Assembly (NCBI GenBank): GCA_029551185.1 | Contig: JAKPFY010000185.1 | Coordinates: 1-57,878, forward strand | DNA length: 57,878 bases | Reading direction: 5' to 3' | Source of the DNA: Bacillota bacterium | Lineage (GTDB): Bacteria > Bacillota > SHA-98 > UBA4971 | Shown: piece after piece, positions 16,805-28,398 of the stretch | Layout of the letters: each line of letters opens with the position of its first letter | Numbering within the stretch: position 1 is the stretch's first letter | Program-made: the position numbers and the translations under genes | The notes under the pieces: generated by a model | What the model saw: the letters and a program-made list of their open reading frames with translations, nothing else | Databases searched by the model: none | Told to the model about the DNA's origin: nothing

Positions 16805-18166
16805 TCACAGCTCCTCACTGGAAGGGCTGAAATTCCCCAGTCGAACATGGGGGAATCTTGCCCGTAAACTGTCAATCATCTTACCCATCCCCATAACATC
16901 TTCTTGAGGCGCAGGTAAAGCCTGAATAAGCATATCCGGGTCAATATTAAGATTCCTGAACTGTATCATGTCAATTCCTAACTTGTCCACGAGATCCGAG
17001 AGAGCCTCAAATTCTTCTTTTCGGTCTGTAAGTCCGGGGAATGAAAGAAGATTCAGTGAGACATACACCCCCAGATCCTTTGCCTGTCTTATTGACGCTA
17101 TCACATCGCTGAAGCTGTAGTCAAAAGGGCGATGGTAGGCAGTATATACCTCTTCCCTGGCGCTTATCAAGCTTACTCTTACACTGTCCAGCCCGGCCCT
17201 ACAAACCTTCGCCATTTCCCCGGTAAGGCCTGCATTTGTATTCAAATTCAGAATGCCTCGGCGAGTCTCAGCTCTGATACAGGCAATGGCCTCAGCAAGA
17301 GTTTCGCCTTGAAGCAGAGGATCTCCTTCACAACCCTGGCCAAAACTGATAATCGCCGAGCTTGCTTCCTCAAGATGAGGTACTGCTATCTCCGCTATTT
17401 CTTGGACGGAAGGAACAAAGTCAATCCTTGCTTGAGGCGACGGACAGCATTCTGAAGGTTGAAGTGAAATACACCCGATGCAATGGGCGGAACATACAGG
17501 GGATACAGGAATCCCGCCTTCCCATCTCTTGTAGAACACGTTCTCAGCCGTAGGGCAAGAGTACATACTTGAGCACTTGGCAAGCTGTTTGAGGAGTCTG
17601 TTGTTGGGGCTCTTCGAAATTCTCTCCTCGATCAGCTCAGGAAGCTGAGAGGTATTATACTCCTTGGGATCCCATCTTGACGGATCGTCAGTTTGTAAGG
17701 CTGCTACGTAAGGCTTCCCGTTTCGCATAGCCATGGCTGTGTAACCGTATAAAGGTAAAACAATGGGCTTCTTGCGTTCGTCCAAGACGTACGCAGGGGC
17801 CAATATGCGAGTAAATCCTATCGGCAACAAGGCTGCTACAGCCAGTCCAGGCCGTTCGATTCCTTTCCCGGATATCTCTTCGTAAGTCCATACGCACAAG
17901 GCCTCTCCTTTATGCCGTTCCACGCCCACAGAATGGCGCCCGGGCAGCACCATAATCGTGGATCCTTCGGGCATGGGGATCATATCGCTGGATTCCATCT
18001 CCCACATCTCATCCCACGACCGACCCAACGCAGCCAAATCCGGTTCCTCAAATATGTTACCTTGCTCATCAGAGTATAATGTGCAAAACAAGCCTGAAGT
18101 TTCCTCACCGGGTATAAATAAATCCATGCTGTCATTATACATTGCGCCATATGCCTCTTCAACCAC
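16805..18166 (-). CDS. Radical SAM protein with unusual CX3CX2C cluster and N-terminal extension
   Basis: 453 residues. The radical SAM cluster is at about 225-232 (CSAHCIGC, the CX3CX2C spacing), followed by a TIM-barrel pattern: SFGQGCEGDPLL (a GGE-like motif), ILNLNTNAGL, LDSVRVSLIS and SLNLLSFPGLTDR. The first ~190 residues are a separate, unrecognised domain (GRHSVGVERH, LPLYGYTAMAMRNGKPYVAA). Extra cysteines at about 198, 204, 240 and 241 could hold an auxiliary cluster. The start is uncertain: a GTG at 18166 or the ATG eight codons later, neither with a strong ribosome-binding site. It lies between rho and the flippase/MFS/darA group. Substrate unknown. Confidence 0.8.
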   Translation of the reverse strand: MVEEAYGAMYNDSMDLFIPGEETSGLFCTLYSDEQGNIFEEPDLAALGRSWDEMWEMESSDMIPMPEGSTIMVLPGRHSVGVERHKGEALCVWTYEEISGKGIERPGLAVAALLPIGFTRILAPAYVLDERKKPIVLPLYGYTAMAMRNGKPYVAALQTDDPSRWDPKEYNTSQLPELIEERISKSPNNRLLKQLAKCSSMYSCPTAENVFYKRWEGGIPVSPVCSAHCIGCISLQPSECCPSPQARIDFVPSVQEIAEIAVPHLEEASSAIISFGQGCEGDPLLQGETLAEAIACIRAETRRGILNLNTNAGLTGEMAKVCRAGLDSVRVSLISAREEVYTAYHRPFDYSFSDVIASIRQAKDLGVYVSLNLLSFPGLTDRKEEFEALSDLVDKLGIDMIQFRNLNIDPDMLIQALPAPQEDVMGMGKMIDSLRARFPHVRLGNFSPSSEEL

Positions 18167-18269
18167 GGCAGCATAGTACGCTAACGGTTCCTAAGGAGTG
18201 CTTTGCAAAGATGATGAAAGCATTTCGGTAGGCCTTATGCTGTCAGTCCCCGGATACATCCGGCCCTCA

Positions 18270-19583
18270 TTAGCTTAGTGCTCTGACATTATCTGCAAAC
18301 GCAGATTTCACTACCAACTGCCTAAACTCCTCATTACTCTTTGTATGACGGAGACGTTCAATAATGAGTTCAGTCATTTCCTGTGCACCCAGATTCGCCA
18401 TGGCTCGCCGCAACAGGTACATCATATTTAACTCCTCTTCAGTAAGAAGAAGCTCTTCCTTACGCGTTCCGGACTTATTGATGTCGATTGCCGGGAAAAT
18501 GCGTTTTTCAGAAAGCTTACGGTCAAGATGCAGTTCCATATTGCCTGTGCCTTTGAATTCCTCATAAATAACATCATCCATGCGACTGCCTGTTTCAACC
18601 AGCGCTGTCGCAATAATAGTAAGGCTTCCGCCTTCCTCGATGTTTCTCGCTGCACCGAAGAACCTCTTTGGACTTCTAAGCGCGTTAGGATCAAGCCCTC
18701 CTGACAGAGTCCGCCCACTTGGCGGTTCAACGAGGTTATAAGCTCTGGCAAGCCTGGTGATACTGTCCATCAAAATCACTACATCTTTGGAGTGCTCCAC
18801 AAGCCGCTTCGCCCGCTCCAGCACCATTTCCGCTACTCTTATGTGATTCTCAGGCGGAAGGTCAAATGTAGAACTCATTACAAGGCCTTTTACAGACCGC
18901 TCCATGTCTGTTACTTCCTCCGGACGCTCATCGATGAGCAAAACCAAAAGAACAACTTCAGGATGATTAGTGGTAATCGAGTTGGCCAGCTTCTTAAGCA
19001 CAGTGGTTTTACCTGCCTTAGGAGGTGAAACTATAAGGCCACGCTGCCCTTTTCCCAGAGGCGCCACTAAGTCTATCATCCGAGTGGTTATTTCTCTTGG
19101 GGAGGTCTCAAGGTGTAGTCTGTCATTAGGATATATCGGAGTAAGATCCTCAAAAAACAGCCTCCTTGTGGCACTGTCAGGGTCAGCCCCATTTACTGCC
19201 TCCACCCTGAGAAGAGCAAAATACTTTTCATTATCCTTCGGCGGTCTTATCTGCCCCGATATCTCATCCCCCGTGCGGAGGGCAAATCTTCTTATCTGTG
19301 AAGGCGAGACATAAATGTCATCAGGACTTGGATTCAAGCCGACTACCCTAAGAAAGCCAAATCCGTCGTTCATGATTTCCAGTATACCGTCAGCGAAAAT
19401 CAGCCCTTCCTTCTCCGCGCGCACCTTCAATATCTCGAACACCAAGTCTCTCTTTCTGAGTTTTGACACCCCGGCGATGCCCAAATCTCGCGCAACCTCG
19501 TGCAATTCTTGGATTGTTTTCGCCTCAAGGTCACCGAGGTTCATCGCTGGGTCTTCATTGTGGTTTTGACCATTTCGCGCCAT
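18270..19583 (-). CDS. rho: Transcription termination factor Rho
   Basis: 437 residues. The N-terminal helical and RNA-binding cold-shock-like domains contain [12 protein letters not shown] and [27 protein letters not shown]. The ATPase core has Walker [13 protein letters not shown], the [13 protein letters not shown] motif and the Q/R-loop region [20 protein letters not shown]. It is a hexameric RNA translocase ending transcription. A promoter is visible upstream (19679-19708). pyrG precedes it and the radical SAM gene follows, an order seen in other Bacillota. Start ATG at 19583; the ribosome-binding site is rather distant. Confidence 0.97.
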   Translation of the reverse strand: MARNGQNHNEDPAMNLGDLEAKTIQELHEVARDLGIAGVSKLRKRDLVFEILKVRAEKEGLIFADGILEIMNDGFGFLRVVGLNPSPDDIYVSPSQIRRFALRTGDEISGQIRPPKDNEKYFALLRVEAVNGADPDSATRRLFFEDLTPIYPNDRLHLETSPREITTRMIDLVAPLGKGQRGLIVSPPKAGKTTVLKKLANSITTNHPEVVLLVLLIDERPEEVTDMERSVKGLVMSSTFDLPPENHIRVAEMVLERAKRLVEHSKDVVILMDSITRLARAYNLVEPPSGRTLSGGLDPNALRSPKRFFGAARNIEEGGSLTIIATALVETGSRMDDVIYEEFKGTGNMELHLDRKLSEKRIFPAIDINKSGTRKEELLLTEEELNMMYLLRRAMANLGAQEMTELIIERLRHTKSNEEFRQLVVKSAFADNVRALS

Positions 19584-19678
19584 GCACGTATCATTCCCTT
19601 TCCTGTAATTTTTGCATATCTGACGTACTCTTGCCAGATTCCCTCATCTTCCGAAACTTGCTACCAGGGACTTGCGAT

Positions 19679-19708
19679 ACTATAAAAATCCGTGCGTGCA
19701 CCTGCCAA
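19679..19708 (-). promoter_or_regulatory. Probable rho promoter
   Basis: Minus-strand TTGGCA (19708-19703), an 18-nt spacer and TATAGT (19684-19679), giving a leader of roughly 90 nt before the rho ATG. Confidence 0.5.
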
Positions 19709-20019
19709 GACCCATTTACGGTATGAAATTAGCAAGAATTAAAAGAACCGCCTCGTCGCTGAGATGGAGAAGAATCTCTGCCTAATACACTGTATTCTTG
19801 AAAAGTTGCCAGGGAGACTTCATTAGGATTGAAAAGCACCTCTTGAAACTCATAACGACTGCGGACAAATAGGTATCGCTATGTGAAGAATACAACACCG
19901 AGATACCGGACCATCAAGATAATGTGGGATGACAGACTGACTTATCATTAAACTTCGTCACCCACGCTCCGATTCCTTCTGAAAGTTTCAAACTGCTCTT
20001 CTAAATAAAGTCAAGCATA
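19709..20019. other. Non-coding interval between pyrG and the rho promoter
   Basis: No convincing reading frame on either strand. It contains only short imperfect inverted repeats (for example AGTTTGAAACT near 19985) and no clear U-tract terminator for pyrG. Long rho leaders in other bacteria are sometimes autoregulatory; nothing here proves that. Confidence 0.4.
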
Positions 20020-21699
<1,680 letters not shown>

Positions 21700-21749
21700 T
21701 TATACCCCGGAGAAATCCGTTCCTTTGACATTAATCACAATAAGGTCAA

Positions 21750-22400
21750 TTACAGCTTCAACACATATACTGTAGTATCCTCAGGCAGAGCGCCCGGAGT
21801 CAATTCAAGCTCGTTACAGTCCAGCCTCACTACGTTATCGTAACCTTCAAGAAATTCATCTACCTTTGCGATAGGCCAGTCGCGAACTGTGTTTGTCTTG
21901 TAATGCATAGGTATCACAACCTTCGGGCAAGTGGCTGCAACAAGTCTCTTGGCGCCTGCTGCATCAATAGTGTAATGCCCTCCGCAAGGCACAAGAAGCA
22001 CATCTGCTTGACCGATAGCGTTAAGTTGCGAAGACGTAAGATCATGTCCGATATCACCCATATGGACTATTCTGACTCCATCAGTTTCAATGATGAATAC
22101 CCGGTTTTTGCCGCGCTTTGCTCCGTGTTCAGCATCATGCCATGTTTCAACAGAAGAGATCCTGGTCCTGTCATCCTTGTATTCTCCCTCTGCTTTCAGC
22201 ACCACCGGGTTCCCGCGAGCCACAGAGACATTATTGTGGTCAAAATGATCGTGACTGGATGTCACAACATCTGCGGAAACATCAGGAAGACGATAACCTA
22301 CAGTCTCGTCAAACGGGTCAGTAAGAATCCTTGTGCCGGATGTCGACGTTATCAAAAAACATGAATGACCAAACCACCTAATTTGAAGCTTCGCTGTCAT
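21750..22400 (-). CDS. Metallo-beta-lactamase-fold metal-dependent hydrolase (UPF0173-like)
   Basis: 216 residues. The zinc motif SSHDHFDHNNV (HxHxDH) is at about 49-56, with further ligands in IVHMGDIGHDL and VIPMHYKTN. The N terminus IRWFGHSCFLITSTSGTRILTDPF is typical of the UlaG-like UPF0173 group. Cytosolic and likely a phosphodiesterase or lactonase; the substrate is unknown. Its start overlaps the DUF624-like gene stop by 23 nt, so the pair is translationally linked. No signal peptide. Confidence 0.88.
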   Translation of the reverse strand: MTAKLQIRWFGHSCFLITSTSGTRILTDPFDETVGYRLPDVSADVVTSSHDHFDHNNVSVARGNPVVLKAEGEYKDDRTRISSVETWHDAEHGAKRGKNRVFIIETDGVRIVHMGDIGHDLTSSQLNAIGQADVLLVPCGGHYTIDAAGAKRLVAATCPKVVIPMHYKTNTVRDWPIAKVDEFLEGYDNVVRLDCNELELTPGALPEDTTVYVLKL

Positions 22401-23109
22401 TTTGCTCTTCCCCTTCCATATTTGAAATCACACCGTAGCGTTCAAGGAGAATCACAGTAGCCCTATTCCCCAAAAAACTGACAAAGCCCAAATATGCCAT
22501 GCAGAATACAGGCGGGACAAATCTCAGAGAGAGAACAGCCACTGCCACTTGAAATACTAGGATAATCAGAGAATAGAAAGGGTTGGCCAGTGTAAGTAAT
22601 GCAGCGTTCTTAAGGGTTTTTATAAACCCCAAATCTTGATTGATTGCCACCGGAAATAAGTATATTGAAATCATGGCAATAAACAGCAAGAAATATGCAA
22701 AAGCCAATCCGATTATTTTTACGAGCCACGCAGGCCTTGCCAAGAACCATACTATATCAAAGACCAGTATACTTGCAAGGGCTACTCCCACACCGGATAT
22801 AGCCAGGCTTCTCCCGAAGAACTTTCTCAGGCCAAAGATAAAATCTCTCGGCACAACATAATCACCTTGAAGGATAAGACTCGTCACATAAAAACCTGCA
22901 CCGATTAAGGGGGATGTCAAAACAATTACCACAGGCACTGACACAAGAAGAGACTCGACGAAAAAACTCATGAGAAATATCACACCTGCTGCAACAGCGA
23001 ACCAAACAATACTTATCAGCAGTACAGTGCCAAGGTACCCGTAAGTATCCTTAAGCGCGCCGGAAATGGCGGCCCAGGCTTGTGAAACCTCGTCCCTAAA
23101 CCTCTTCAT
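22378..23109 (-). CDS. DUF624 (YesL-like) integral membrane protein
   Basis: 243 residues with about six membrane segments and a short acidic C-terminal tail. The pattern PLIGAGFYVTSLILQGDYVVPRDFIFGLRKFFGRSL followed by LFPVAINQDLGFIKTLKNAALLTLANPFYSLI fits the YesL/DUF624 family, which has no proven function. It lies 32 nt after argS and overlaps the MBL-fold gene. The family assignment rests on pattern memory; the membrane topology is clear. Confidence 0.7.
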   Translation of the reverse strand: MKRFRDEVSQAWAAISGALKDTYGYLGTVLLISIVWFAVAAGVIFLMSFFVESLLVSVPVVIVLTSPLIGAGFYVTSLILQGDYVVPRDFIFGLRKFFGRSLAISGVGVALASILVFDIVWFLARPAWLVKIIGLAFAYFLLFIAMISIYLFPVAINQDLGFIKTLKNAALLTLANPFYSLIILVFQVAVAVLSLRFVPPVFCMAYLGFVSFLGNRATVILLERYGVISNMEGEEQNDSEASN

Positions 23110-23141
23110 GATTAGTCTCCAACCTCAGTATTTTCCTGCAC

Positions 23142-24836
23142 CTACATCTCGTGGGGAGCAGATATTCCAAGAAGGCCCAAGACATTGGCAAGCACTGTTC
23201 TGACTGCCTCGGAAAGCCCAAGTCTTGCCACGGTTAAATCAGGATCCTCATTAATCACTCTATGGCTATTGTAAAACGAATGGAAAAGCCCTGCAAGATC
23301 CAACGCATAGCCCGCTAATCGATTAGGCGCGCGTTCAATAGCGCTCATTGCCACCTCGTCAGGGTAGGATGCAAGTTTCCGTATAATGTCAAGTTCAATC
23401 TCCTCAGTAAGGTTGGAAAAGTCAATCCCCCCTGTGTCACTAAGGTTTATCCCTCTCCCCTCAGCTTGTCTAAATATGCTGGAAATCCTGGCATGGGCAT
23501 ACTGGATATAGTAGACAGGGTTGGCTTGTGAATGCTCTTTGGCAAGGCTGAGGTCAAATTCCAGGTGACTCTCAATATTCCTCATCAATAGGAAGTAACG
23601 GGCCGCGTCTTTGCCGACCTCATCTATGAGCTCATCCATGGTCACGAACTCGCCGGCGCGTTTCGACATTTTGACACGTTCGCCGCGGGACATAAGGGAC
23701 AGGAACTGCAGGAGCAAAACTTCCAGGCTACTGCCGGGATACCCCAGCGCTTCGAGGCCGGCTCTGGTCGGTATTACATGGCCATGGTGGTCAGGACCCC
23801 ATATATTGATCAACAGGTCAAATCCTCGCTCGAGTTTATTTCTGTGATATGCAATATCTCCGGCAAGGTATGTGTAGTCCCCGTCGCTCTTTACAACTAC
23901 TCTGTCTTTCTCATCACCAAATTCAGTAGTGCGCAACCAAAGCGCACCGTCTGCCTCGTATACCATGCCCCTTTGCGTTAAGATCTCAATAACCTCTTGG
24001 ACTGCGCCTGCATCGACCAACTTCCTTTCACTGAACCATACGTCAAACTCCACCCCGAAGCGAGCAAGGGAAGCCTTTTGCTCTTCAAGCATACAGGAAA
24101 GCGCAAAGTCCCGGAAAAACTCACCTCTTTTTTCAGCGTCCATGGCTTCAAGCTTCTTGGAGTGCTTATCCATGGCTAAGCGAGCTATGTCAACAATGTA
24201 GGCCCCCTGATATCCCCACTCAGGGAATTCTACATCTTCGCCTTTAAGTTCAAGATATCTCAGTTCGCAAGAGGCGCCAAGCACATTGATCTGGCCGCCG
24301 GCATCATTTATGTAATACTCGGTAGAAACATCATGGCCTGAGGCCTCAAGGATATTTGCCAAAGAGGCGCCGACTGCGGCTGCCCTGGCATTTACTACAT
24401 TCATGGGACCGGTGGGATTTGCGCTGACAAACTCCAAGAGAATCTTACGGCCATGTCCCATATCAGACCTGCCGTATTGAGCCCCCGATTTCAAAATGAC
24501 CTTTAATACATCTTCCAGCCACTCGCGTCCAAGGAAAAAATTGATAAATCCGGGACCGGCTATTTCAACATGTTGAATATAACGAGTCTTGTCCTTTTCT
24601 ATATCCATATTGCCCACTATCGTCTCAGCGACATCCCGAGGCTTCTTCTTTACCTTTCCTGCCAGGATAAGTGCGATAGGTGTGGCAAAATCACCGTGAG
24701 CTTTCTCCCTTGTATACTCCACCGGAATATCCCTGTCAGAAAAATCTCCTAATACCTCAAGAATCCCTGATCTTGCCAGGCCGGCGATAATACCGCTTTG
24801 AATTTCGCGCCTGACATCATCAACTACATTGTACAA
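23142..24836 (-). CDS. argS: Arginyl-tRNA synthetase
   Basis: 564 residues. The Arg_tRNA N-terminal domain covers about 1-90; the class I core contains FVSANPTGPMNVVNARAAAVG, REYYIND-like TEYYINDAGGQINVLG, and KMSK as GERVKMSKRAGEFVT; the DALR anticodon-binding domain is at the C terminus (AYALDLAGLFHSFYNSHRV). The HIGH signature is altered: NVVN stands where most ArgRS have HVGH or HMGN. A related PLNVV-type motif occurs, as I recall, in some other bacterial ArgRS, so this is probably a subtype rather than inactivation. It follows the M16 peptidase by 56 nt. Confidence 0.96.
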   Translation of the reverse strand: MYNVVDDVRREIQSGIIAGLARSGILEVLGDFSDRDIPVEYTREKAHGDFATPIALILAGKVKKKPRDVAETIVGNMDIEKDKTRYIQHVEIAGPGFINFFLGREWLEDVLKVILKSGAQYGRSDMGHGRKILLEFVSANPTGPMNVVNARAAAVGASLANILEASGHDVSTEYYINDAGGQINVLGASCELRYLELKGEDVEFPEWGYQGAYIVDIARLAMDKHSKKLEAMDAEKRGEFFRDFALSCMLEEQKASLARFGVEFDVWFSERKLVDAGAVQEVIEILTQRGMVYEADGALWLRTTEFGDEKDRVVVKSDGDYTYLAGDIAYHRNKLERGFDLLINIWGPDHHGHVIPTRAGLEALGYPGSSLEVLLLQFLSLMSRGERVKMSKRAGEFVTMDELIDEVGKDAARYFLLMRNIESHLEFDLSLAKEHSQANPVYYIQYAHARISSIFRQAEGRGINLSDTGGIDFSNLTEEIELDIIRKLASYPDEVAMSAIERAPNRLAGYALDLAGLFHSFYNSHRVINEDPDLTVARLGLSEAVRTVLANVLGLLGISAPHEM

Positions 24837-24892
24837 CCCGGTCCCCTCCTGTACGCCAATCCACTAAGTGCAAGATCAAACCACGTTTTTCA

Positions 24893-26167
24893 TTATAGCA
24901 CAGATGAGCTTATTACTCCCATCATCTCTTCCTCTTCCTCAATAGGGCCGACCGCAGCTAAACTCAGCTTCTCTTTCCTGAGCAAATCCCCTGCCACGCT
25001 TTGTATCTCATCCGGCGTTACAGCCTCAATTCGTTGGAGAACCTCCTCCACAGGGATTATCTTGCCGGACAACACCATATGCCCCCCATGTCTTAGAGCC
25101 AGACTGAGAGTATCCTCCAACCTCAAAGAAAGGCTGCCTTTATAGAAGTCCTTTGCTCTACGAAGTTCAGCAGCAGATACAGGCGTATCCCGAATTGTGG
25201 CTAATTGCCCAAGAATTACGTCTACCGCATCCTTGCAGGATTCTCCGTCGACTCCTGCATAAACACGCAATATTCCGGTATCAAGGTGTGGCGAATACTG
25301 AGATCCCACTGAATATGCCAGCCCTCGCTTTACCCTGACCTCCTGGAACAGTCTGGAGCTCATACCTTGGCCTAAAATGACGTCAAGTAGCTCCAGCGCA
25401 TAACGCCGGGGATGAAGCCTATGATATCCGGGAAACCCCAATGCGATATTGGCCTGCTTGGTGTCTTGTTTCTCCACTCTTACAAACGGCCCTTCGGCCT
25501 TGGCTTCAACCGGCAGGAACGCCTTCTTCTTGCGGCTTTCTCTTTCTTGAAAGAAGCCTGTTACAGCGCGATTCACTTCTTCATGTGATACGCAGCCTGC
25601 AACTGAGACTACGATATTTCCAGGATGATAGAAAGAAGCAAAGTAATCAAGAATTGCCTCTCTCGACATGGCTGCAATTGAGTCCACAGTCCCGGCTATG
25701 CTTCTCCCCATGGGATGACCGGGCCATACAAGATCCTCCAAAATCACATGAACCCATGAGTCGGGCCTGTCCCTTATCATGTTGATTTCTTCAATAATGA
25801 CTCCCCGCTCCTTTTCTATGGATTCCTCCAGGAAAAGGGAATCTAAAACAACATCTGCGAGGACATCTATACCCAGTAAGAATTCGCTTGCAGGCACCTT
25901 CACCAGATAACATGTAGCCTCCTTGTCAGTGAAACCGTTAATGGATCCCCCAATTCCCTCTATCGCCTGGGATATTTCTAAGTTATCCTTGCGTTTTCGA
26001 GTCCCCTTGAATAATAGATGCTCGATAAAGTGAGAAACTCCGCTTATTTCCTGCGTTTCATACCTGGCGCCTGCGCCGATCCAAATGGTGCAAGACGCAG
26101 ACCTCATATGAGGCATTTCATAGGTCACAACTCGAAGTCCGTTTTCCATTGATTGGATAGAAAGCAT
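24893..26167 (-). CDS. M16-family zinc peptidase (processing-protease-like)
   Basis: 424 residues. The inverted zinc motif HFIEHLLFKGT (HxxEH) is near residue 50, with the third ligand in KERGVIIEEINMIRDRPD. Two M16 domains follow, the second ending with RVKRGLAYSVGSQYSPHLDTGILRVYAGV. Similar to the Bacillus MlpA/YmxG group. ATG at 26167 preceded by GAGGTGA at 6 nt; a TTG two codons earlier is less likely. It is separated from the V-ATPase operon by a terminator and starts a series running to pyrG. Confidence 0.93.
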   Translation of the reverse strand: MLSIQSMENGLRVVTYEMPHMRSASCTIWIGAGARYETQEISGVSHFIEHLLFKGTRKRKDNLEISQAIEGIGGSINGFTDKEATCYLVKVPASEFLLGIDVLADVVLDSLFLEESIEKERGVIIEEINMIRDRPDSWVHVILEDLVWPGHPMGRSIAGTVDSIAAMSREAILDYFASFYHPGNIVVSVAGCVSHEEVNRAVTGFFQERESRKKKAFLPVEAKAEGPFVRVEKQDTKQANIALGFPGYHRLHPRRYALELLDVILGQGMSSRLFQEVRVKRGLAYSVGSQYSPHLDTGILRVYAGVDGESCKDAVDVILGQLATIRDTPVSAAELRRAKDFYKGSLSLRLEDTLSLALRHGGHMVLSGKIIPVEEVLQRIEAVTPDEIQSVAGDLLRKEKLSLAAVGPIEEEEEMMGVISSSVL

Positions 26168-26199
26168 AATCAATCACCTCAGGATTAGCTTCTCCGGTT

Positions 26200-26253
26200 T
26201 TCAAAAGAGAAAACGCCCCCTATCCTTTGACACAATTTCAAAATCAGGGGGCG
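26200..26253 (-). terminator. Rho-independent terminator of the V-ATPase operon
   Basis: Perfect 8-bp stem CGCCCCCT/AGGGGGCG (26214-26221 with 26246-26253). On the minus strand it is followed by TTTTCTCTTTT. It lies 57 nt after the subunit D stop. Confidence 0.8.
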
Positions 26254-26309
26254 AAAAATCGTATGCTCTACGTGAAGCCTGACAGCTCCGCAATTGGTGT
26301 ATATGTTAA

Positions 26310-26942
26310 TTACCCTCTCTTTTCTCTGACTATTTCCTTAACTTTCATGAGACGTGTCAGGTTACCCCGTTCAACTTCATCCAGTTTCATCACAATATAT
26401 CTGGCTGTCTCTTCAAGATCGGGAATAACTACATATTCTAAGGCATTGACCCTACGCCTGGTCTTTTCCAGCTCATCAGCAAGGAGTTCAATGCTTTTCT
26501 CAACTTGCGCAAGTTCCACCAATTTCGGCACAATCTTTGTCAAGCCTTCCACAGCGTCATCCAGAGCCGCAGAAGTCCCGTAAAACCCATAAGGATATAC
26601 GTCCTGCGCCTCACCGATTACCCAGGTAAGCTCAGGCACCTTAACGTTCATGATATTTCTCGAGCTCGCCTCTATTTTAGATTGAGCCCTGGAAACAAGG
26701 AGGGCTCCTTCTATCGCTTCTCTGTTCATCGTAGCTCTTGCTTCGAGGAATGCAGGTAGCGTGTGAGCAAGGGCAGCCTCTACCTCCTCGCGGAGTTCAC
26801 GTTCCGCCCTAATTAACTCGAGAAAATGCTTCATGAGCTCATCGAGCTTGTCTTTCAGCAGTTTATGTCCTCGTTCTGCCATCACCAGCCGCTTCCTTGT
26901 TGAAAGAAGCTGCATCCGTGTGGCGCTTACTCTAATTTCCAT
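26310..26942 (-). CDS. atpD: V-type ATP synthase/ATPase subunit D
   Basis: 210 residues, a long antiparallel coiled coil forming the central rotor stalk. It begins IRVSATRMQLLSTRKRLVMAERGHKLLKDKLDELM and ends with RRVNALEYVVIPDLEETARYIVMKLDEVERGNLTRLMKVKE, both hallmarks of the family. It is the last gene of the operon, followed by a terminator. The ribosome-binding site (GGAGGGAGG) is farther upstream than usual. Confidence 0.95.
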   Translation of the reverse strand: MEIRVSATRMQLLSTRKRLVMAERGHKLLKDKLDELMKHFLELIRAERELREEVEAALAHTLPAFLEARATMNREAIEGALLVSRAQSKIEASSRNIMNVKVPELTWVIGEAQDVYPYGFYGTSAALDDAVEGLTKIVPKLVELAQVEKSIELLADELEKTRRRVNALEYVVIPDLEETARYIVMKLDEVERGNLTRLMKVKEIVREKRG

Positions 26943-27006
26943 AGCTGCTCTAGAGCTAAGCCTCCCTCCTGCACCGGGCCGTGCCCGCTCCTAATACCCC
27001 TTTTCA

Positions 27007-28398
27007 TTACGCCGGACGCGCTTTGGGCAGGTACTTCTCGATATATTCCTCGCGGATTCTCTTTAGCTCTCTAACAGGTAGAAGCGTCAAGAGTTCCCAG
27101 CCCAGATCAAGGGTTTGCTCTATGGTCCTGTTCTCTTCAGGACCTTGATTCACATATCTCTTCTCAAATTCATCCGCGAACTTAGAAAACTTCCTATCGT
27201 CTTCGGAAAGGGCTGCCTCGCCCAAAATAGCCGCAAGTTCCTTTGCGTCTTTCCCTCTGGCATAAGCAGCATAAAGCTGGTTCATGGTATCAGCATGATC
27301 CTCCCTTGTCTTTCCATGGCCGATTCCCTTGTCCTTTAGCCTTGACAGTGACGGTAAAACGTCTATAGGCGGATATATGCCTTTGCGATGCAGCTCCCGA
27401 GCGAGCAGTATTTGGCCTTCTGTAATGTAGCCAGTCAAGTCCACGATAGGGTGGGTCTTGTCATCCTCAGGCATAGTAAGAATGGGAATCTGAGTTATAG
27501 ACCCTTTCCGCCCCTTGATACGTCCTGCTCTCTCATACATTGTAGCAAGGTCTGTATACATATATCCCGGATATCCACGACGCCCCGGCACTTCCATTCG
27601 CGCTGCGGAAATTTCCCTGAGCGCCTCTGCATAGTTGGTTATGTCAGTGAGAATAACAAGGACATGCATGTCTTTTTCAAACGCCAGGTATTCAGCAGCG
27701 GTAAGAGCCATCTTCGGAGTGGATATCCTTTCAATGGCCGGGTCGTCAGCTAGATTCATGAAAAGCACGGCACGCTCAATAGCTCCTGTCCGTTTGAAAT
27801 CTGAGATAAAATAGTCAGCTTCTTCAAATGTGATACCCATCGCGCCGAACACTACACTGAACTTCTCATCCGTGCCAAGAACCCTTGCTTGCCTTGCAAT
27901 TTGAGCAGCAAGGGCAGCATGAGGGAGTCCTGAGCCTGAGAAGATAGGGAGTTTCTGTCCCCTTACAAGAGTGTTCAACCCGTCTATCGCGGAAATACCT
28001 GTCTGGATAAACTCTGACGGATAGTCCCTGGCATAGGGATTTATGGGGCTACCGTTGATATCCACTTTTTTCTCAGGGATAATCTCCGGACCGCCGTCCC
28101 GAGGCCTGCCGAATCCGTCAAAAACCCGGCCTAGCATGTCCATGGACACTCCGAGCTCTATGCCTCGTCCGAGGAATCTCACTTTTGCGGCAGAGAGATT
28201 CAAACCCGCTGACCCTTCGAATAGCTGAACCAAAGCCCTTGAACCGTCTGCTTCGAGCACCCTGCCTCGTCTGATTTCATCTTTGGAAACTTCGATTTCT
28301 ACAAGCTCACCGTATTTAACACCTTCAACCTGCTCCACCACCATGAGTGGGCCGGCAACTTCGGAAACTGTTCTGTATTCCTTAAGCAACTTCCTCAC
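27007..28398 (-). CDS. atpB: V-type ATP synthase/ATPase subunit B
   Basis: 463 residues; regulatory nucleotide-binding subunit of the V1 hexamer. The conserved [17 protein letters not shown] occupies the P-loop position without a true GKT, as in the family, and [31 protein letters not shown] follows. It overlaps the subunit A stop by 17 nt. The exact start is uncertain, because several GTG/TTG codons fall within the overlap. Confidence 0.96.
   Translation of the reverse strand: MRKLLKEYRTVSEVAGPLMVVEQVEGVKYGELVEIEVSKDEIRRGRVLEADGSRALVQLFEGSAGLNLSAAKVRFLGRGIELGVSMDMLGRVFDGFGRPRDGGPEIIPEKKVDINGSPINPYARDYPSEFIQTGISAIDGLNTLVRGQKLPIFSGSGLPHAALAAQIARQARVLGTDEKFSVVFGAMGITFEEADYFISDFKRTGAIERAVLFMNLADDPAIERISTPKMALTAAEYLAFEKDMHVLVILTDITNYAEALREISAARMEVPGRRGYPGYMYTDLATMYERAGRIKGRKGSITQIPILTMPEDDKTHPIVDLTGYITEGQILLARELHRKGIYPPIDVLPSLSRLKDKGIGHGKTREDHADTMNQLYAAYARGKDAKELAAILGEAALSEDDRKFSKFADEFEKRYVNQGPEENRTIEQTLDLGWELLTLLPVRELKRIREEYIEKYLPKARPA

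Noticed and set aside
16761-16875. Longer N terminus for the flippase-like protein
   Set aside because: It would overlap the radical SAM gene, has no ribosome-binding site, and the added residues are not membrane-like.
23142-24836. Inactive or pseudogene argS because of the altered HIGH motif
   Set aside because: Length is normal, KMSK and all other domains are intact, and related altered motifs occur in other bacterial ArgRS as I recall.
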